49,918 nt of DNA, taken from a virus. Below the pieces are notes generated by a model. The model was not told the origin of the DNA, made no database searches, and worked only from the letters and a program-made list of their open reading frames with translations. A program made the position numbers and the translations under genes. The stretch's first letter is position 1, and each line of letters starts with the position of its first letter. The stretch is taken from positions 1 through 49,918 of IMG/VR virus record IMGVR_UViG_3300023184_000185; one strand, 5' to 3'. Shown here in pieces: positions 34,238 to 40,613 of the stretch.

Positions 34238-34377
34238 TTAAAGCAAAGAAAATTTCCAATCGTAATAAGCGCTCTACCAGCTGAGCTAATCCAAACTCTA
34301 AGAGCTGGATATAGGATTCGAACCCATGACCTCTCGGTTAACAGCCGAAGTAACGATTTAGATTGCTATTGCTTCAA
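34238..34377 (-). repeat. Two-helix RNA motif, copy 4, enclosing permuted tRNA-Asn
   Basis: Outer helix TTGAAGCAA/TTGCTTTAA (9 pairs with one G-U), loop TAGCAAT, inner helix CTAAATCG/CGATTGG with a bulged A, GTTACTTC, 3' loop ending TTTTCT. Confidence 0.75.
34267..34346 (-). tRNA. Circularly permuted tRNA-Asn(GTT), break between D-arm and anticodon arm
   Basis: The 3' part (about 34304-34346) carries anticodon loop CTGTTAA, variable loop, T-arm with TTCGAAT and ATCCAG. After a CTC-TTA-GAG linker hairpin, the 5' part (34267-34295) carries TTGGAT, TAGCTC, D-loop and GAGC. Joining GAGCGCT to CGG would restore a perfect CTCGG/CCGAG anticodon stem. Confidence 0.75.
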
Positions 34378-34382
34378 TAAGT

Positions 34383-34513
34383 TTATCAGGAGAAAATTGC
34401 AAAGGTGTAACGCTTTCGCGCCTCTGTGGGAGTTGAACCCACTACCCATTTTGTTTAAGAAAATTGCTCTACCAAGTGAGCTAAGAAGTAACCTTTACGT
34501 TGCTACCCGATAA
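34383..34513 (-). repeat. Two-helix RNA motif, copy 5, enclosing permuted tRNA(TAA)
   Basis: Outer helix TTATCGGG/TCCTGATAA-type (8 pairs), loop TAGCAAC, inner helix GTAAAGG/CCTTTGC (7 pairs), GTTACTTC, 3' loop AATTTTCT. Preceded by a boxA-like site. Confidence 0.75.
34411..34489 (-). tRNA. Circularly permuted tRNA with UAA anticodon, break inside the acceptor stem
   Basis: Order: acceptor bases from about 3 to 7 (CTTCT), D-arm, anticodon arm ATTTT-CTTAAAC-AAAAT, T-arm GTGGG/CCCAC, 3' acceptor AGAGGCG, a short CGAAAG linker, then CG as acceptor bases 1-2. CG joined to CTTCT pairs with AGAGGCG at all seven positions. The anticodon reads Leu codons, yet the body is class I with a short variable loop, unlike bacterial tRNA-Leu. 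Confidence 0.65.
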
Positions 34514-34522
34514 TATTTTAAT

Positions 34523-34534
34523 AATTCAAAGAAC
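34523..34534 (-). promoter_or_regulatory. boxA-like site before motif copy 5
   Basis: The minus strand reads GTTCTTTGAATT, 10 bases upstream of copy 5 and just after a terminator hairpin. Confidence 0.5.
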
Positions 34535-34545
34535 TTCTATATTTT

Positions 34546-34577
34546 AAAAAGAGGGAGGTTTAAGTCCCTCTTTTTAT
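34546..34577 (-). terminator. Terminator hairpin between Ro60-like gene 1 and the permuted tRNAs
   Basis: Minus-strand hairpin AAAAAGAGGGA...TCCCTCTTTTT directly after the Ro60-like stop codon and before the boxA-like site. Confidence 0.75.
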
Positions 34578-34585
34578 TTGTATCG

Positions 34586-36214
34586 TTATATAACGATTTG
34601 TTTCACTTTTTCAAGATGGTAGTTCGGATTGAACTCGCTTTTAGCAATATCATCGAACATACTGTATCCGTATCCGTAGTAGTATCTAACTTTATCTCCT
34701 GCGAGTTGTGTAGTACCGTAAGCTGCTAAGTCTACAGAGTAAACGTATGGACTTCCAGTTGCTTTTACATAACTCATGTAAGAGTTATAGCTAGATCCTT
34801 TGTTACATTCGTTATCAGAAAGGATGAAAACACGGTCATATTTACGTCCTGATTTTTGAGCTACACTCCAAGCAGCAGCTAATGAAGTTCCACCCATATC
34901 TCTTTTCATGTTCTTAGCGATACTGAAAACGTCTGAGTTAGCGTTCCAATTCACGTATTCTGCTGAAGAGCCGAATCTGATAACATCAGCATTTGTACCT
35001 TTTGCGATAGTTGCCGCTATTAAAGCTGCTTTATCCATACAATTGCTTTTGTAACGTTTTCCCCCTCTTGATCCATCTGACATTGGTGAGCTCATAGATC
35101 CCGAGAAGTCAACCATTACTAGTGTTTTTCCTGGAAGCATCTCAGCAAGGTTTGGAATTGCTGCCTCAAATCCTTTTAGCAAAGCTTGAGCTATTTTACG
35201 AGAATCAGAGTTACTGAATTCTGAAATAGTTACCTCGTGTGCTAAATCCATTTGGTATGGCATAATCTTACCCTTTCTGATTGACTCAGGATCAGAAAGC
35301 AATGTACAAAGTGAATCTACTGTTGTAGTCTTTGCATCTGTTTTAAGGATGTTACGGATATTACGTAAAGCAGCCATTATACCTAGTTTTCCTTCTGTTA
35401 ATAAAGCATCCCAGTTTTCAGCCTTAGCTTCTTTTAGGATTTTTTCTGCCTCACTCTTATCAATTTTACCTTCTTTAACAGCTTTTGCAACTTCTTGACC
35501 TGCGTCAGATTGTGCAACTTCCCAAGTATCAGCTGAAACAGATAAGCCTTTCATTATTGCATCAATAGCTGAAATTCTTTCTCCGTTTACTTCAACAATA
35601 GCTTTTGCATTCTTTGGACTTGGATGAACAAGGTTGATAACGTCAATCAATGAGCTCTTGTACTTTAGTAAAGAGTAAGCATCCATGCTCTCAAGAGCAG
35701 AACGGAATCCTTTTTTCATTGAGTTAGTTACTGAGGTCTTATTCATTGCAGAGAAACATGCAAGAATTTCTGACATGTCATCTGGACGGAATAGCGTACC
35801 CCCTGACTTTGTTTTTTTGTTCCATAGACCGTAGAATCTTTTTGCCCAATCTTGTCCAGCACAGTGTGGTGCTAAATAAGAAGCTGCAAGATGGTTAATT
35901 GAACGCATACCTTCACCTACGCAACGAGAGTATACAATACACTGTGCAGTTAAGTATGTGTCTTCCTTAGCACATCCATCAACTAGTGACTTTAATTCCT
36001 TCATCGTTTCGTTTTCAGAACGATAGAACTGATTCTCTAGCTTTAGAGTGTTTAACATTGTCAAGAGTCTTAACCACTTATCAAGTGAATAAGCTGCATG
36101 ACCTTGACGATTTGTGGTGTCTGGCTTTGGTATTGCTACCGCCTCAGCCAACTCAGATTTTGGCTGCATATTAGCTAGCGAACCTCTGAGATTTTGGTTT
36201 CTGAACTTTGACAT
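34586..36214 (-). CDS. Ro60/TROVE-domain RNA-binding protein 1
   Basis: A 542-residue protein with the two-part Ro60 layout. About residues 1-340 are the helical-repeat TROVE ring (DKWLRLLTMLNTLKL, a CIVYSRCVGEGMR block) that binds Y RNAs and misfolded RNA ends. About 360-542 are a von Willebrand A domain with an intact MIDAS motif DFSGSMSS near residue 367 and ILSDNE later. Bacterial Ro60 (Rsr) works with tRNA-like Y RNAs and exonucleases. Here the gene lies inside the permuted tRNA cluster, between copies 6 and 5 of the two-helix motif. Confidence 0.9.
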   Translation of the reverse strand: MSKFRNQNLRGSLANMQPKSELAEAVAIPKPDTTNRQGHAAYSLDKWLRLLTMLNTLKLENQFYRSENETMKELKSLVDGCAKEDTYLTAQCIVYSRCVGEGMRSINHLAASYLAPHCAGQDWAKRFYGLWNKKTKSGGTLFRPDDMSEILACFSAMNKTSVTNSMKKGFRSALESMDAYSLLKYKSSLIDVINLVHPSPKNAKAIVEVNGERISAIDAIMKGLSVSADTWEVAQSDAGQEVAKAVKEGKIDKSEAEKILKEAKAENWDALLTEGKLGIMAALRNIRNILKTDAKTTTVDSLCTLLSDPESIRKGKIMPYQMDLAHEVTISEFSNSDSRKIAQALLKGFEAAIPNLAEMLPGKTLVMVDFSGSMSSPMSDGSRGGKRYKSNCMDKAALIAATIAKGTNADVIRFGSSAEYVNWNANSDVFSIAKNMKRDMGGTSLAAAWSVAQKSGRKYDRVFILSDNECNKGSSYNSYMSYVKATGSPYVYSVDLAAYGTTQLAGDKVRYYYGYGYSMFDDIAKSEFNPNYHLEKVKQIVI

Positions 36215-36289
36215 TTTAGTACAAGGTTTTGTTTGTTAATAATAATTTTGTAAAAATAAAAAGAATTTTCTATTAAAAAAATCTTTTTG

Positions 36290-36364
36290 TCGAGTAAAGA
36301 GGAATCGAACCTCAAAATAACTAGTATCAGATCTTCATGATCCATTGTTATCCAAACTACTCGA
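36290..36364 (-). tRNA. tRNA-like gene, isotype unresolved
   Basis: The 75-base sequence has a perfect acceptor TCGAGTA/TACTCGA and T-loop TTCGATT, but the D and anticodon arms are ambiguous: GATC-ATGAA-GATC forms a strong hairpin and CTGATAC, an Ile(GAT)-type loop, follows. It lies between motif copy 6 and Ro60-like gene 1. Confidence 0.6.
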
Positions 36365-36367
36365 AAT

Positions 36368-36522
36368 AATCGGAGAAAGTTGACAAAGTGTTTTTTCTTT
36401 TAAGCGAGCTACCACTGCTCCACCGCGGTATGTGTTTTGTTTATAGTACCGCGGGATGGATTCGAACCACCGACCTCTTCCTTATAATGGATTTCGAAGT
36501 AACTTTATCATTGCTACCGATT
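36368..36522 (-). repeat. Two-helix RNA motif, copy 6, enclosing permuted tRNA-Ile
   Basis: Outer helix AATCGG/CCGATT, loop GTAGCAAT, inner helix GATAAAGT/ACTTTGTC (8 pairs), GTTACTTC, 3' loop AACTTTCT. The outer arm begins at the base after the GIY-YIG stop codon. Confidence 0.75.
36403..36490 (-). tRNA. Circularly permuted tRNA-Ile(TAT), break between D-arm and anticodon arm
   Basis: The 3' part (about 36447-36490) has anticodon loop ATTATAA, GGAAG, T-arm GGTGG/CCATC and acceptor CCGCGGT. An 18-base linker follows, then the 5' part (36403-36429) ACCGCGG, D-arm GAGC/GCTC, GCT. All acceptor bases pair. The anticodon stem needs CT from the 5' part joined to TCC of the 3' part (CTTCC/GGAAG), so GTTACTTC lies outside the mature tRNA. 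Confidence 0.78.
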
Positions 36523-37161
36523 TTATTTTCTTCCCCTTCCCCAATTTTCAGGAATGGGATCTGTATTTTTAATTTTTTTATTTTCAGTTCCATTTGTTAT
36601 CCAAATAGTTCCGAATTGCGAATTTTTTTCACCTTTGTGTTTTCCTTTAGCGGAATCCTTCATTTTTAATATGGTCTCTATAGAATGATTTCTATCTTTA
36701 AATGTAGGAATTAATTCTCCTGACTTGTATAAAGATTTTAATTTAATGGAAATTTTTTCTGAATTATTTTTCATAGAATTTTTCCAATTATCTGGATTTT
36801 CCTTTATTCTTTTGTTTGTAGCAATTGCGCCAGAAATAGAAGCCTTTTTCATATGTTCCTCGTTTATAAATCCTCCACCTCCTCCAGGTTGGATATTCAT
36901 ACACAAAGGATCGTTTAATAATTCCTCGTTCACTAATTCAACTTCTCGTTGCCTTAGTAATTCCCTACTTTCAAAGAACTCTAGAATCTCCTTTCTGTGT
37001 GCATCTTTACCGTGCTTCTTAACAGAATTTTTAATTCTCTTTCCACCTCCCATATAACCATCTTCTAAGTTATCTGTGGAGTGCATTCCAATATAGTATC
37101 GATTATTCTTAAGACATGTTATCTTATAGATGTAATGATACTTTTTCTCTTTTCTTGCCAT
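36523..37161 (-). CDS. GIY-YIG homing endonuclease
   Basis: A 212-residue nuclease. The N-terminal GIY-YIG domain has YIYKITCLKNNRYYIGMHST (residues about 9-28) with catalytic Tyr and the later Arg/Glu region. The C-terminal part has NUMOD-like DNA-binding repeats (SIETILKMKDSAKGKHKGE). Such genes move next to or into phage genes. Its stop codon abuts motif copy 6, which suggests it may mobilise or have entered at that RNA element. Confidence 0.88.
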   Translation of the reverse strand: MARKEKKYHYIYKITCLKNNRYYIGMHSTDNLEDGYMGGGKRIKNSVKKHGKDAHRKEILEFFESRELLRQREVELVNEELLNDPLCMNIQPGGGGGFINEEHMKKASISGAIATNKRIKENPDNWKNSMKNNSEKISIKLKSLYKSGELIPTFKDRNHSIETILKMKDSAKGKHKGEKNSQFGTIWITNGTENKKIKNTDPIPENWGRGRK

Positions 37162-37213
37162 CTCGTATGTTACTTAGACTATATATCTAAGTAACAGTAC
37201 GAAATGGGGGCTG

Positions 37214-37287
37214 TAGCGGGTGAGGGACTCGAACCCCCGATCTCGAGCTTATGAGGCTCGCGAGATGACCAACTTCTCCAACCCGCA
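37214..37287 (-). tRNA. tRNA-Met(CAT), initiator-like
   Basis: Anticodon loop CTCATAA in CGAGC/GCTCG. The first acceptor pair is a T-T mismatch followed by GCGGGT/ACCCGC, and bases 8-13 read TGGAGA; an unpaired 1-72 position is an initiator trait. It lacks the three G-C pairs under the anticodon, so initiator status is uncertain. Confidence 0.8.
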
Positions 37288-37296
37288 ATATAAAAT

Positions 37297-37437
37297 AAAT
37301 CAAGAGAATAGTATCGAGAGTGTGATCTAGTTCTACCGCTAAACTATACGAGTGTCTCCACCCGCACTGGGATTCGAACCCAGGCCTTTTTTGTTTCAGA
37401 AAAAATTGAAGTAACTCTCAATTTCGCTACTTGATTT
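37297..37437 (-). repeat. Two-helix RNA motif, copy 7, enclosing permuted tRNA-Phe
   Basis: Outer helix AAATCAAG/CTTGATTT (8 pairs), loop TAGCGAAA, inner helix TTGAGAGT/ACTCTCGA (8 pairs), GTTACTTC, 3' loop TACTATTCT. The outer arm starts at the base after the CCA end of tRNA-Asp. Confidence 0.78.
37329..37406 (-). tRNA. Circularly permuted tRNA-Phe(GAA), break between D-arm and anticodon arm
   Basis: The 3' part (about 37359-37406) has stem TTTTT/AAAAA with loop CTGAAAC, T-arm CTGGG/CCCAG and acceptor TGCGGGT. A short linker follows, then the 5' part (37329-37353): ACTCGTA, D-arm GTTT/GAAC and T26. ACTCGTA pairs with TGCGGGT at all seven positions. Confidence 0.78.
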
Positions 37438-37516
37438 TGGCGGTCTGTATGGGATTTGAACCCATGATCTCCCACGTGACAGGCGGGCGTCGACGGCCGG
37501 ACTCGACTAACAGACC
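37438..37516 (-). tRNA. tRNA-Asp(GTC)
   Basis: Cloverleaf with acceptor GGTCTGT/ACAGACC, anticodon loop CTGTCAC and encoded GCCA. Confidence 0.93.
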
Positions 37517-37668
37517 ATAATGAAAAAAGATAATGATGGAGTACCCGTCTCGCTCCAATCTTAAGTGCTTTCCTGAGTTTTACTGGATCCAGGCACAAAG
37601 GGTGATGAACTTCTTTGATCTTGCTGAGATTGTCGACATCGCAACAAGGAAGAACCATTATCTCTTAG
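37517..37668 (-). other. Non-tRNA spacer with coding-like, GC-richer sequence
   Basis: 152 bases between tRNA-Glu and tRNA-Asp. A minus-strand frame opens with ATG at 37658 and stays open through the spacer into tRNA-Asp; codon choice (GTC, CTC, CTG, AGG, GCG) is unlike the phage. No tRNA fold found. A hairpin GGAG...CTCC lies near 37540-37560. Remnant, transferred fragment or ncRNA. Confidence 0.3.
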
Positions 37669-37740
37669 TAGTCCCGACGGGAATCGAACCCGTGTTACTA
37701 GGATGAAAACCTAGCGTCCTTACCCCTAGACGACGGGACC
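37669..37740 (-). tRNA. tRNA-Glu(TTC)
   Basis: Acceptor GGTCCCG/CGGGACT and anticodon loop TTTTCAT. First tRNA of cassette 2. Confidence 0.94.
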
Positions 37741-37756
37741 ATAAGTAGCATTTTAA

Positions 37757-37769
37757 TATGTCAAAGAAC
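37757..37769 (-). promoter_or_regulatory. boxA-like site, cassette 2
   Basis: The minus strand reads GTTCTTTGACATA, identical to that of cassette 1, between the leader terminator and tRNA-Glu. Confidence 0.6.
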
Positions 37770-37779
37770 CTTATAAAAC

Positions 37780-37810
37780 AAAAAAACCTCGGTGTTTATA
37801 CCGAGGTTTT
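37780..37810 (-). terminator. Leader terminator (attenuator), cassette 2
   Basis: Minus-strand hairpin AAAACCTCGGT/ACCGAGGTTTT followed by Ts. Its 5' arm AAAACCTCGG can pair with CCGAGCTTTT at 37834-37843 (9 pairs, one C-C mismatch), at the end of the leader ORF. Confidence 0.78.
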
Positions 37811-37831
37811 AATCTGTGATTATATCTTAGA

Positions 37832-37924
37832 TCAAAAGCTCGGCGGTCTATTTGGATCCTCCACTAGAAGGTTATTCTCCTTACGAAGTATAAACTCTTG
37901 GCTGATATTTGATAGACTGTGCAT
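37832..37924 (-). CDS. Leader peptide of tRNA cassette 2, 30 aa
   Basis: ATG at 37924, stop TGA at 37832. It is rich in Glu (3 GAG), Asn (4 AAY), Leu (4, all CTN), Pro (3 CCN) and Phe (2 TTT), with Asp, ATA-Ile and Met. The unit downstream encodes Glu, Asp, Phe, Met and Ile(TAT), and beyond Ro60 Asn, Pro and Leu(TAG). The CTN-only Leu use matches Leu(TAG), in contrast with leader 3. Last codons overlap the antiterminator strand. Confidence 0.55.
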   Translation of the reverse strand: MHSLSNISQEFILRKENNLLVEDPNRPPSF

Positions 37925-37956
37925 TTGAAGTTTGTTTGTCTTTTATTTTAGTACTG

Positions 37957-37964
37957 CAAAATTA
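37957..37964 (-). promoter_or_regulatory. Promoter -7 box of tRNA cassette 2
   Basis: The minus strand reads TAATTTTG, about 33 bases before the leader ORF. Confidence 0.5.
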
Positions 37965-38014
37965 CATAAAAGTTTCAATTAAAAAAACTTTTTCTGAATT
38001 TTTTTTATTTTTTA

Positions 38015-38296
38015 TTATAAGCTCCAAGCTGGATTGGCAATAATTAGCATACCATTCTCAACTCTTGGTAATTGTCCTAGATCTTGGTAATCTGCATATT
38101 CGATTTGACTTGGATAAAATTTTTGTCCATTAAACATAATATAGTTGCTGTCGTCCTCTTTACCTGTGTGACTATACCCTTGTCCTCTTAATTGAGTATG
38201 AGCTGCATCTTTAACAGTTGGCTTACCAAAAAGACTATTCCAAAAACTTTCGTTAACTTTGGATTTTACCTGATCGTATTTTTTTAAATGCTTCAT
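38015..38296 (-). CDS. Small putative packaged protein, 93 aa
   Basis: The start chosen is the ATG at 38296 (MKHLKKYDQVKSKVNES), because it begins the shared capsid-targeting-like motif and because the 11 codons upstream look like leader sequence. The rest is a small soluble domain (DAAHTQLRGQGYSH). Not recognised. Confidence 0.55.
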   Translation of the reverse strand: MKHLKKYDQVKSKVNESFWNSLFGKPTVKDAAHTQLRGQGYSHTGKEDDSNYIMFNGQKFYPSQIEYADYQDLGQLPRVENGMLIIANPAWSL

Positions 38297-38357
38297 TTGT
38301 TTGATTTTTATTGTATATATCAAAATCAAAGAAATAAATATTCTAGGGTTTTTAAAA

Positions 38358-39749
38358 TTATCCTAGAAGATCCTTAATCTTATCTTTATTAGATAATAAT
38401 TTTTTAAGATTAGATTGAAGTTCTGCACTAAGTGCTTTACCACCATCGGTATTAATATCTTTGCCTGATATATTTTTTATCATTTTAGCAACTTTATCAA
38501 CAGCTGATTCTGTATTTTTTCCGTATAATCCATCTGATGTTATTTTTTCTCCTATCCCTAAATTATTATAATCCTCTTGGAATTTTTTAATTGCTTCCAA
38601 GTTAGGTCCGTCTTTTCTAAGATTTTGCTTATCTACGTTTCCGCTTTTGATATCTTTGCTTTCTTCTTTATTTTCTGTTTTTGTTTCTGCTGCTCCTTTT
38701 CCTGTAATATCTTTCTTATCTTTAGAGAATTCTTTTCCTTCTTTATCTTTAAAGAAAATCTTATCTCCTTCAATCTTAACGATCTCACTTTGTGCTTCCT
38801 CTCCGTTTTCTCTTTTATATTTAACTACGTCTCCGACTTTATATTCTGCGTTTCCTGAATCTTTTTTTACCTCTGTTCCTTTAGCATCAGAAATTGCCTT
38901 ATCGTCAATTGCCTTGGTTTTGTCTGACATAGAATTTATACTAGTAATAATATTTGACATGGTATCTGCTATTTTCTTATCTACCCCAATTTTAACTAAT
39001 TCAGATTTTTGAAGATCGTTGGTTTTTTGAATCATATCATCGATTTCAGCATTCATTGATTCTAATTTTTCTTTCCTCTCTTTTCTTTTCATTTTTTCCC
39101 AAGCGCCTTTATCGGAAAGTAATTTTTGGAACTCGTCAAACTTAGATACCACCTCACTAGCTTTAGCTTTTAAAGTTTCGCTACTAGGATTTTTTTGTTG
39201 TGATATCATTTCAGAATATAAAGACTTCATTTTATCTGAAAGAGCTGCTCTTTCGTCTTCAAAGGTGTTTTTTTCGTAAAGTAATGGGAAAGAATATCTA
39301 TCAAAACCATATACATTTAGATGCTCTTTTAAAGGCTGCTCTTTAAGAATATCCTGATAGTTTACTATCTTATTAGTAACCATTTTATTGATTGCCTCTG
39401 CATTCTTTTTAGCAGATTCGGTTGAAGCAACTTGAGCATAAATTTCTTTAATAGAAGATGCTGCTTTAATAGCATCTTCTTTTATTGAGGTATATTTTGG
39501 ATCTATTTTATCTGCTACTTTTTTAATAACAGATTCCATTGTCTCAGATCTTTTAGCGGGATCTTTTTCCTCTGAAACTGATATTAGGTCAGCAAGTACA
39601 TCTTTATAATCTACTGCTTTAGTAGCTACGAACATGTAGCATTTAAAGAAAAGAGATATGATCTCGCTAATTGTTTTTACTGGGGTAGATGATTCCTGTT
39701 CAAATAATTTTTTATAGCTATTAAAATTTAATACTCTATTGGGCTTCAT
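38358..39749 (-). CDS. Coiled-coil protein with peptidoglycan-binding-like C-terminus, 463 aa
   Basis: The ATG at 39749 begins MKPNRVLNFNSYKKLFE, the shared N-terminal motif; the longer frame upstream merely reads through a tRNA-like sequence. The middle is long helical and coiled coil. The C-terminal ~80 residues (AIKKFQEDYNN, then TSDGLYGKNTESAVDKV) match a PG_binding_1-type fold. Proposed packaged or virion cell-wall protein. Confidence 0.62.
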   Translation of the reverse strand: MKPNRVLNFNSYKKLFEQESSTPVKTISEIISLFFKCYMFVATKAVDYKDVLADLISVSEEKDPAKRSETMESVIKKVADKIDPKYTSIKEDAIKAASSIKEIYAQVASTESAKKNAEAINKMVTNKIVNYQDILKEQPLKEHLNVYGFDRYSFPLLYEKNTFEDERAALSDKMKSLYSEMISQQKNPSSETLKAKASEVVSKFDEFQKLLSDKGAWEKMKRKERKEKLESMNAEIDDMIQKTNDLQKSELVKIGVDKKIADTMSNIITSINSMSDKTKAIDDKAISDAKGTEVKKDSGNAEYKVGDVVKYKRENGEEAQSEIVKIEGDKIFFKDKEGKEFSKDKKDITGKGAAETKTENKEESKDIKSGNVDKQNLRKDGPNLEAIKKFQEDYNNLGIGEKITSDGLYGKNTESAVDKVAKMIKNISGKDINTDGGKALSAELQSNLKKLLSNKDKIKDLLG

Positions 39750-39824
39750 TTCTTTGATTTTTATTGTATATATCAAAATCAAAGAAATGAATTCCTCACG
39801 GACATACTTCCCTTTTAGTGGAAG

Positions 39825-39895
39825 ACCCAGGATTTGAACCTGCAAAGTCCGTTTATAGATCTATAGATATTTCCTGCCACACCTTACGAGGGGAC
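39825..39895 (-). tRNA. tRNA-like remnant or aberrant tRNA
   Basis: A clear T-arm (GGTTCAAATCC) and a possible short acceptor GTGGCAG/CTTCCAC, but no normal D-arm; TATAG-AT-CTATA is palindromic. No anticodon can be assigned. Last element of cassette 3. Confidence 0.35.
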
Positions 39896-39907
39896 AATGA
39901 ATTTTAG

Positions 39908-39991
39908 TACCCGGGGAGGGAGTCGAACCCTCACGGCCTTTAGGGCCAAGGGATTTTAAGTCCCTCATGTCTACCATTCCATCACCCGGGC
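39908..39991 (-). tRNA. tRNA-Leu(TAA), ordinary class II copy
   Basis: Acceptor GCCCGGG/CCCGGGT, anticodon loop CTTAAAA, long variable arm. Confidence 0.95.
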
Positions 39992-40008
39992 AGACTTTTA
40001 ATTTTTTG

Positions 40009-40082
40009 TGGGCCCTGTTGGGATCGAACCAACCACCTACTGATTATGAGTCAGTTGCTCTAACCGAATGAGCTAAGGGCCC
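40009..40082 (-). tRNA. tRNA-Met(CAT)
   Basis: Acceptor GGGCCCT/AGGGCCC, anticodon loop CTCATAA. Elongator Met or lysidine-type Ile. Confidence 0.92.
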
Positions 40083-40085
40083 TAA

Positions 40086-40161
40086 GTCGAGACGATGGGG
40101 TTTGAACCCATGACCTTTACCTTATAAGAGTACTGCTCTCACCAACTGAGCTACGCCTCGA
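40086..40161 (-). tRNA. tRNA-Ile(TAT), ordinary copy
   Basis: Acceptor TCGAGGC/GTCTCGA, anticodon loop CTTATAA. Reads AUA. Confidence 0.9.
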
Positions 40162-40174
40162 TACTCTTTTTTTG

Positions 40175-40247
40175 TCGGGGTGGCCGGGCTCGAACCGACG
40201 ACCTCCTGGTCCCAAACCAGGCACGCTACCAACTGCGCTACACCCCG
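40175..40247 (-). tRNA. tRNA-Pro(TGG), ordinary copy
   Basis: Acceptor CGGGGTG/CACCCCG, anticodon loop TTTGGGA. Confidence 0.95.
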
Positions 40248-40253
40248 AAATAG

Positions 40254-40327
<74 letters not shown>

Positions 40328-40330
40328 AAT

Positions 40331-40418
40331 TGGCGGAGAGGGAGGGATTCGAACCCCCGGGTCGTGAGACCGGCAGTTTTCAAGACTGCTGTAATAAACC
40401 AGACTCTACCACCTCTCC
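40331..40418 (-). tRNA. tRNA-Ser(TGA)
   Basis: Class II, anticodon loop CTTGAAA, long variable arm, encoded GCCA. First tRNA of cassette 3. Confidence 0.95.
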
Positions 40419-40434
40419 GTGGATAATTTAATAG

Positions 40435-40447
40435 TATTTCAAAGAGC
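40435..40447 (-). promoter_or_regulatory. boxA-like site, cassette 3
   Basis: The minus strand reads GCTCTTTGAAATA, very close to the E. coli boxA core GCTCTTTAACA, between the terminator and tRNA-Ser. Confidence 0.6.
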
Positions 40448-40485
40448 AAAAAAAAACCGGGACTTTTTAAGGTCCCGGTTTTTTT
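40448..40485 (-). terminator. Leader terminator (attenuator), cassette 3
   Basis: Minus-strand hairpin AACCGGGACC.../...GTCCCGGTT followed by nine Ts. Its 5' arm CGGGACCTTA pairs with TAAGGTCCTG at 40509-40518 (10 pairs, one G-U), at the end of the leader ORF. Confidence 0.82.
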
Positions 40486-40502
40486 ATAAGATGTTCTTTA
40501 TC

Positions 40503-40577
40503 TTAACACAGGACCTTAGTTGATCGTCTTATTGACGGTCTTAACGATAAAGGTAATATGTTTGAAATATTGATCAT
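40503..40577 (-). CDS. Leader peptide of tRNA cassette 3, 24 aa
   Basis: ATG at 40577, stop TAA at 40503. All four Ser codons are TCA or TCG (read by Ser TGA), three of four Leu codons are TTA (Leu TAA), two of three Arg are AGA (Arg TCT), two of four Ile are ATA (Ile TAT), and Pro appears twice. These are the tRNAs of the cassette. The final codons (K-V-L-C) contain the antiterminator strand. Confidence 0.62.
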   Translation of the reverse strand: MINISNILPLSLRPSIRRSTKVLC

Positions 40578-40613
40578 TTGAGTATTATATATCTGTTCTT
40601 TAGTTTTGTTTCA

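Noticed and set aside
34089-34513. Permuted group I intron-exon arrangement as explanation for the split tRNAs
   Set aside because: The elements are packed with only a few bases between them; there is no room for P3-P8 of a group I core and no recognisable core motifs.
37344-37658. Minus-strand open frame of 104 codons
   Set aside because: It runs through tRNA-Asp and motif copy 7; only the first ~46 codons lie in non-tRNA sequence, listed as a spacer.
39750-39845. Upstream extension of the 463-aa protein to a TTG at 39845
   Set aside because: The extension reads through a tRNA-like T-arm; the ATG at 39749 begins the N-terminal motif shared with other proteins.
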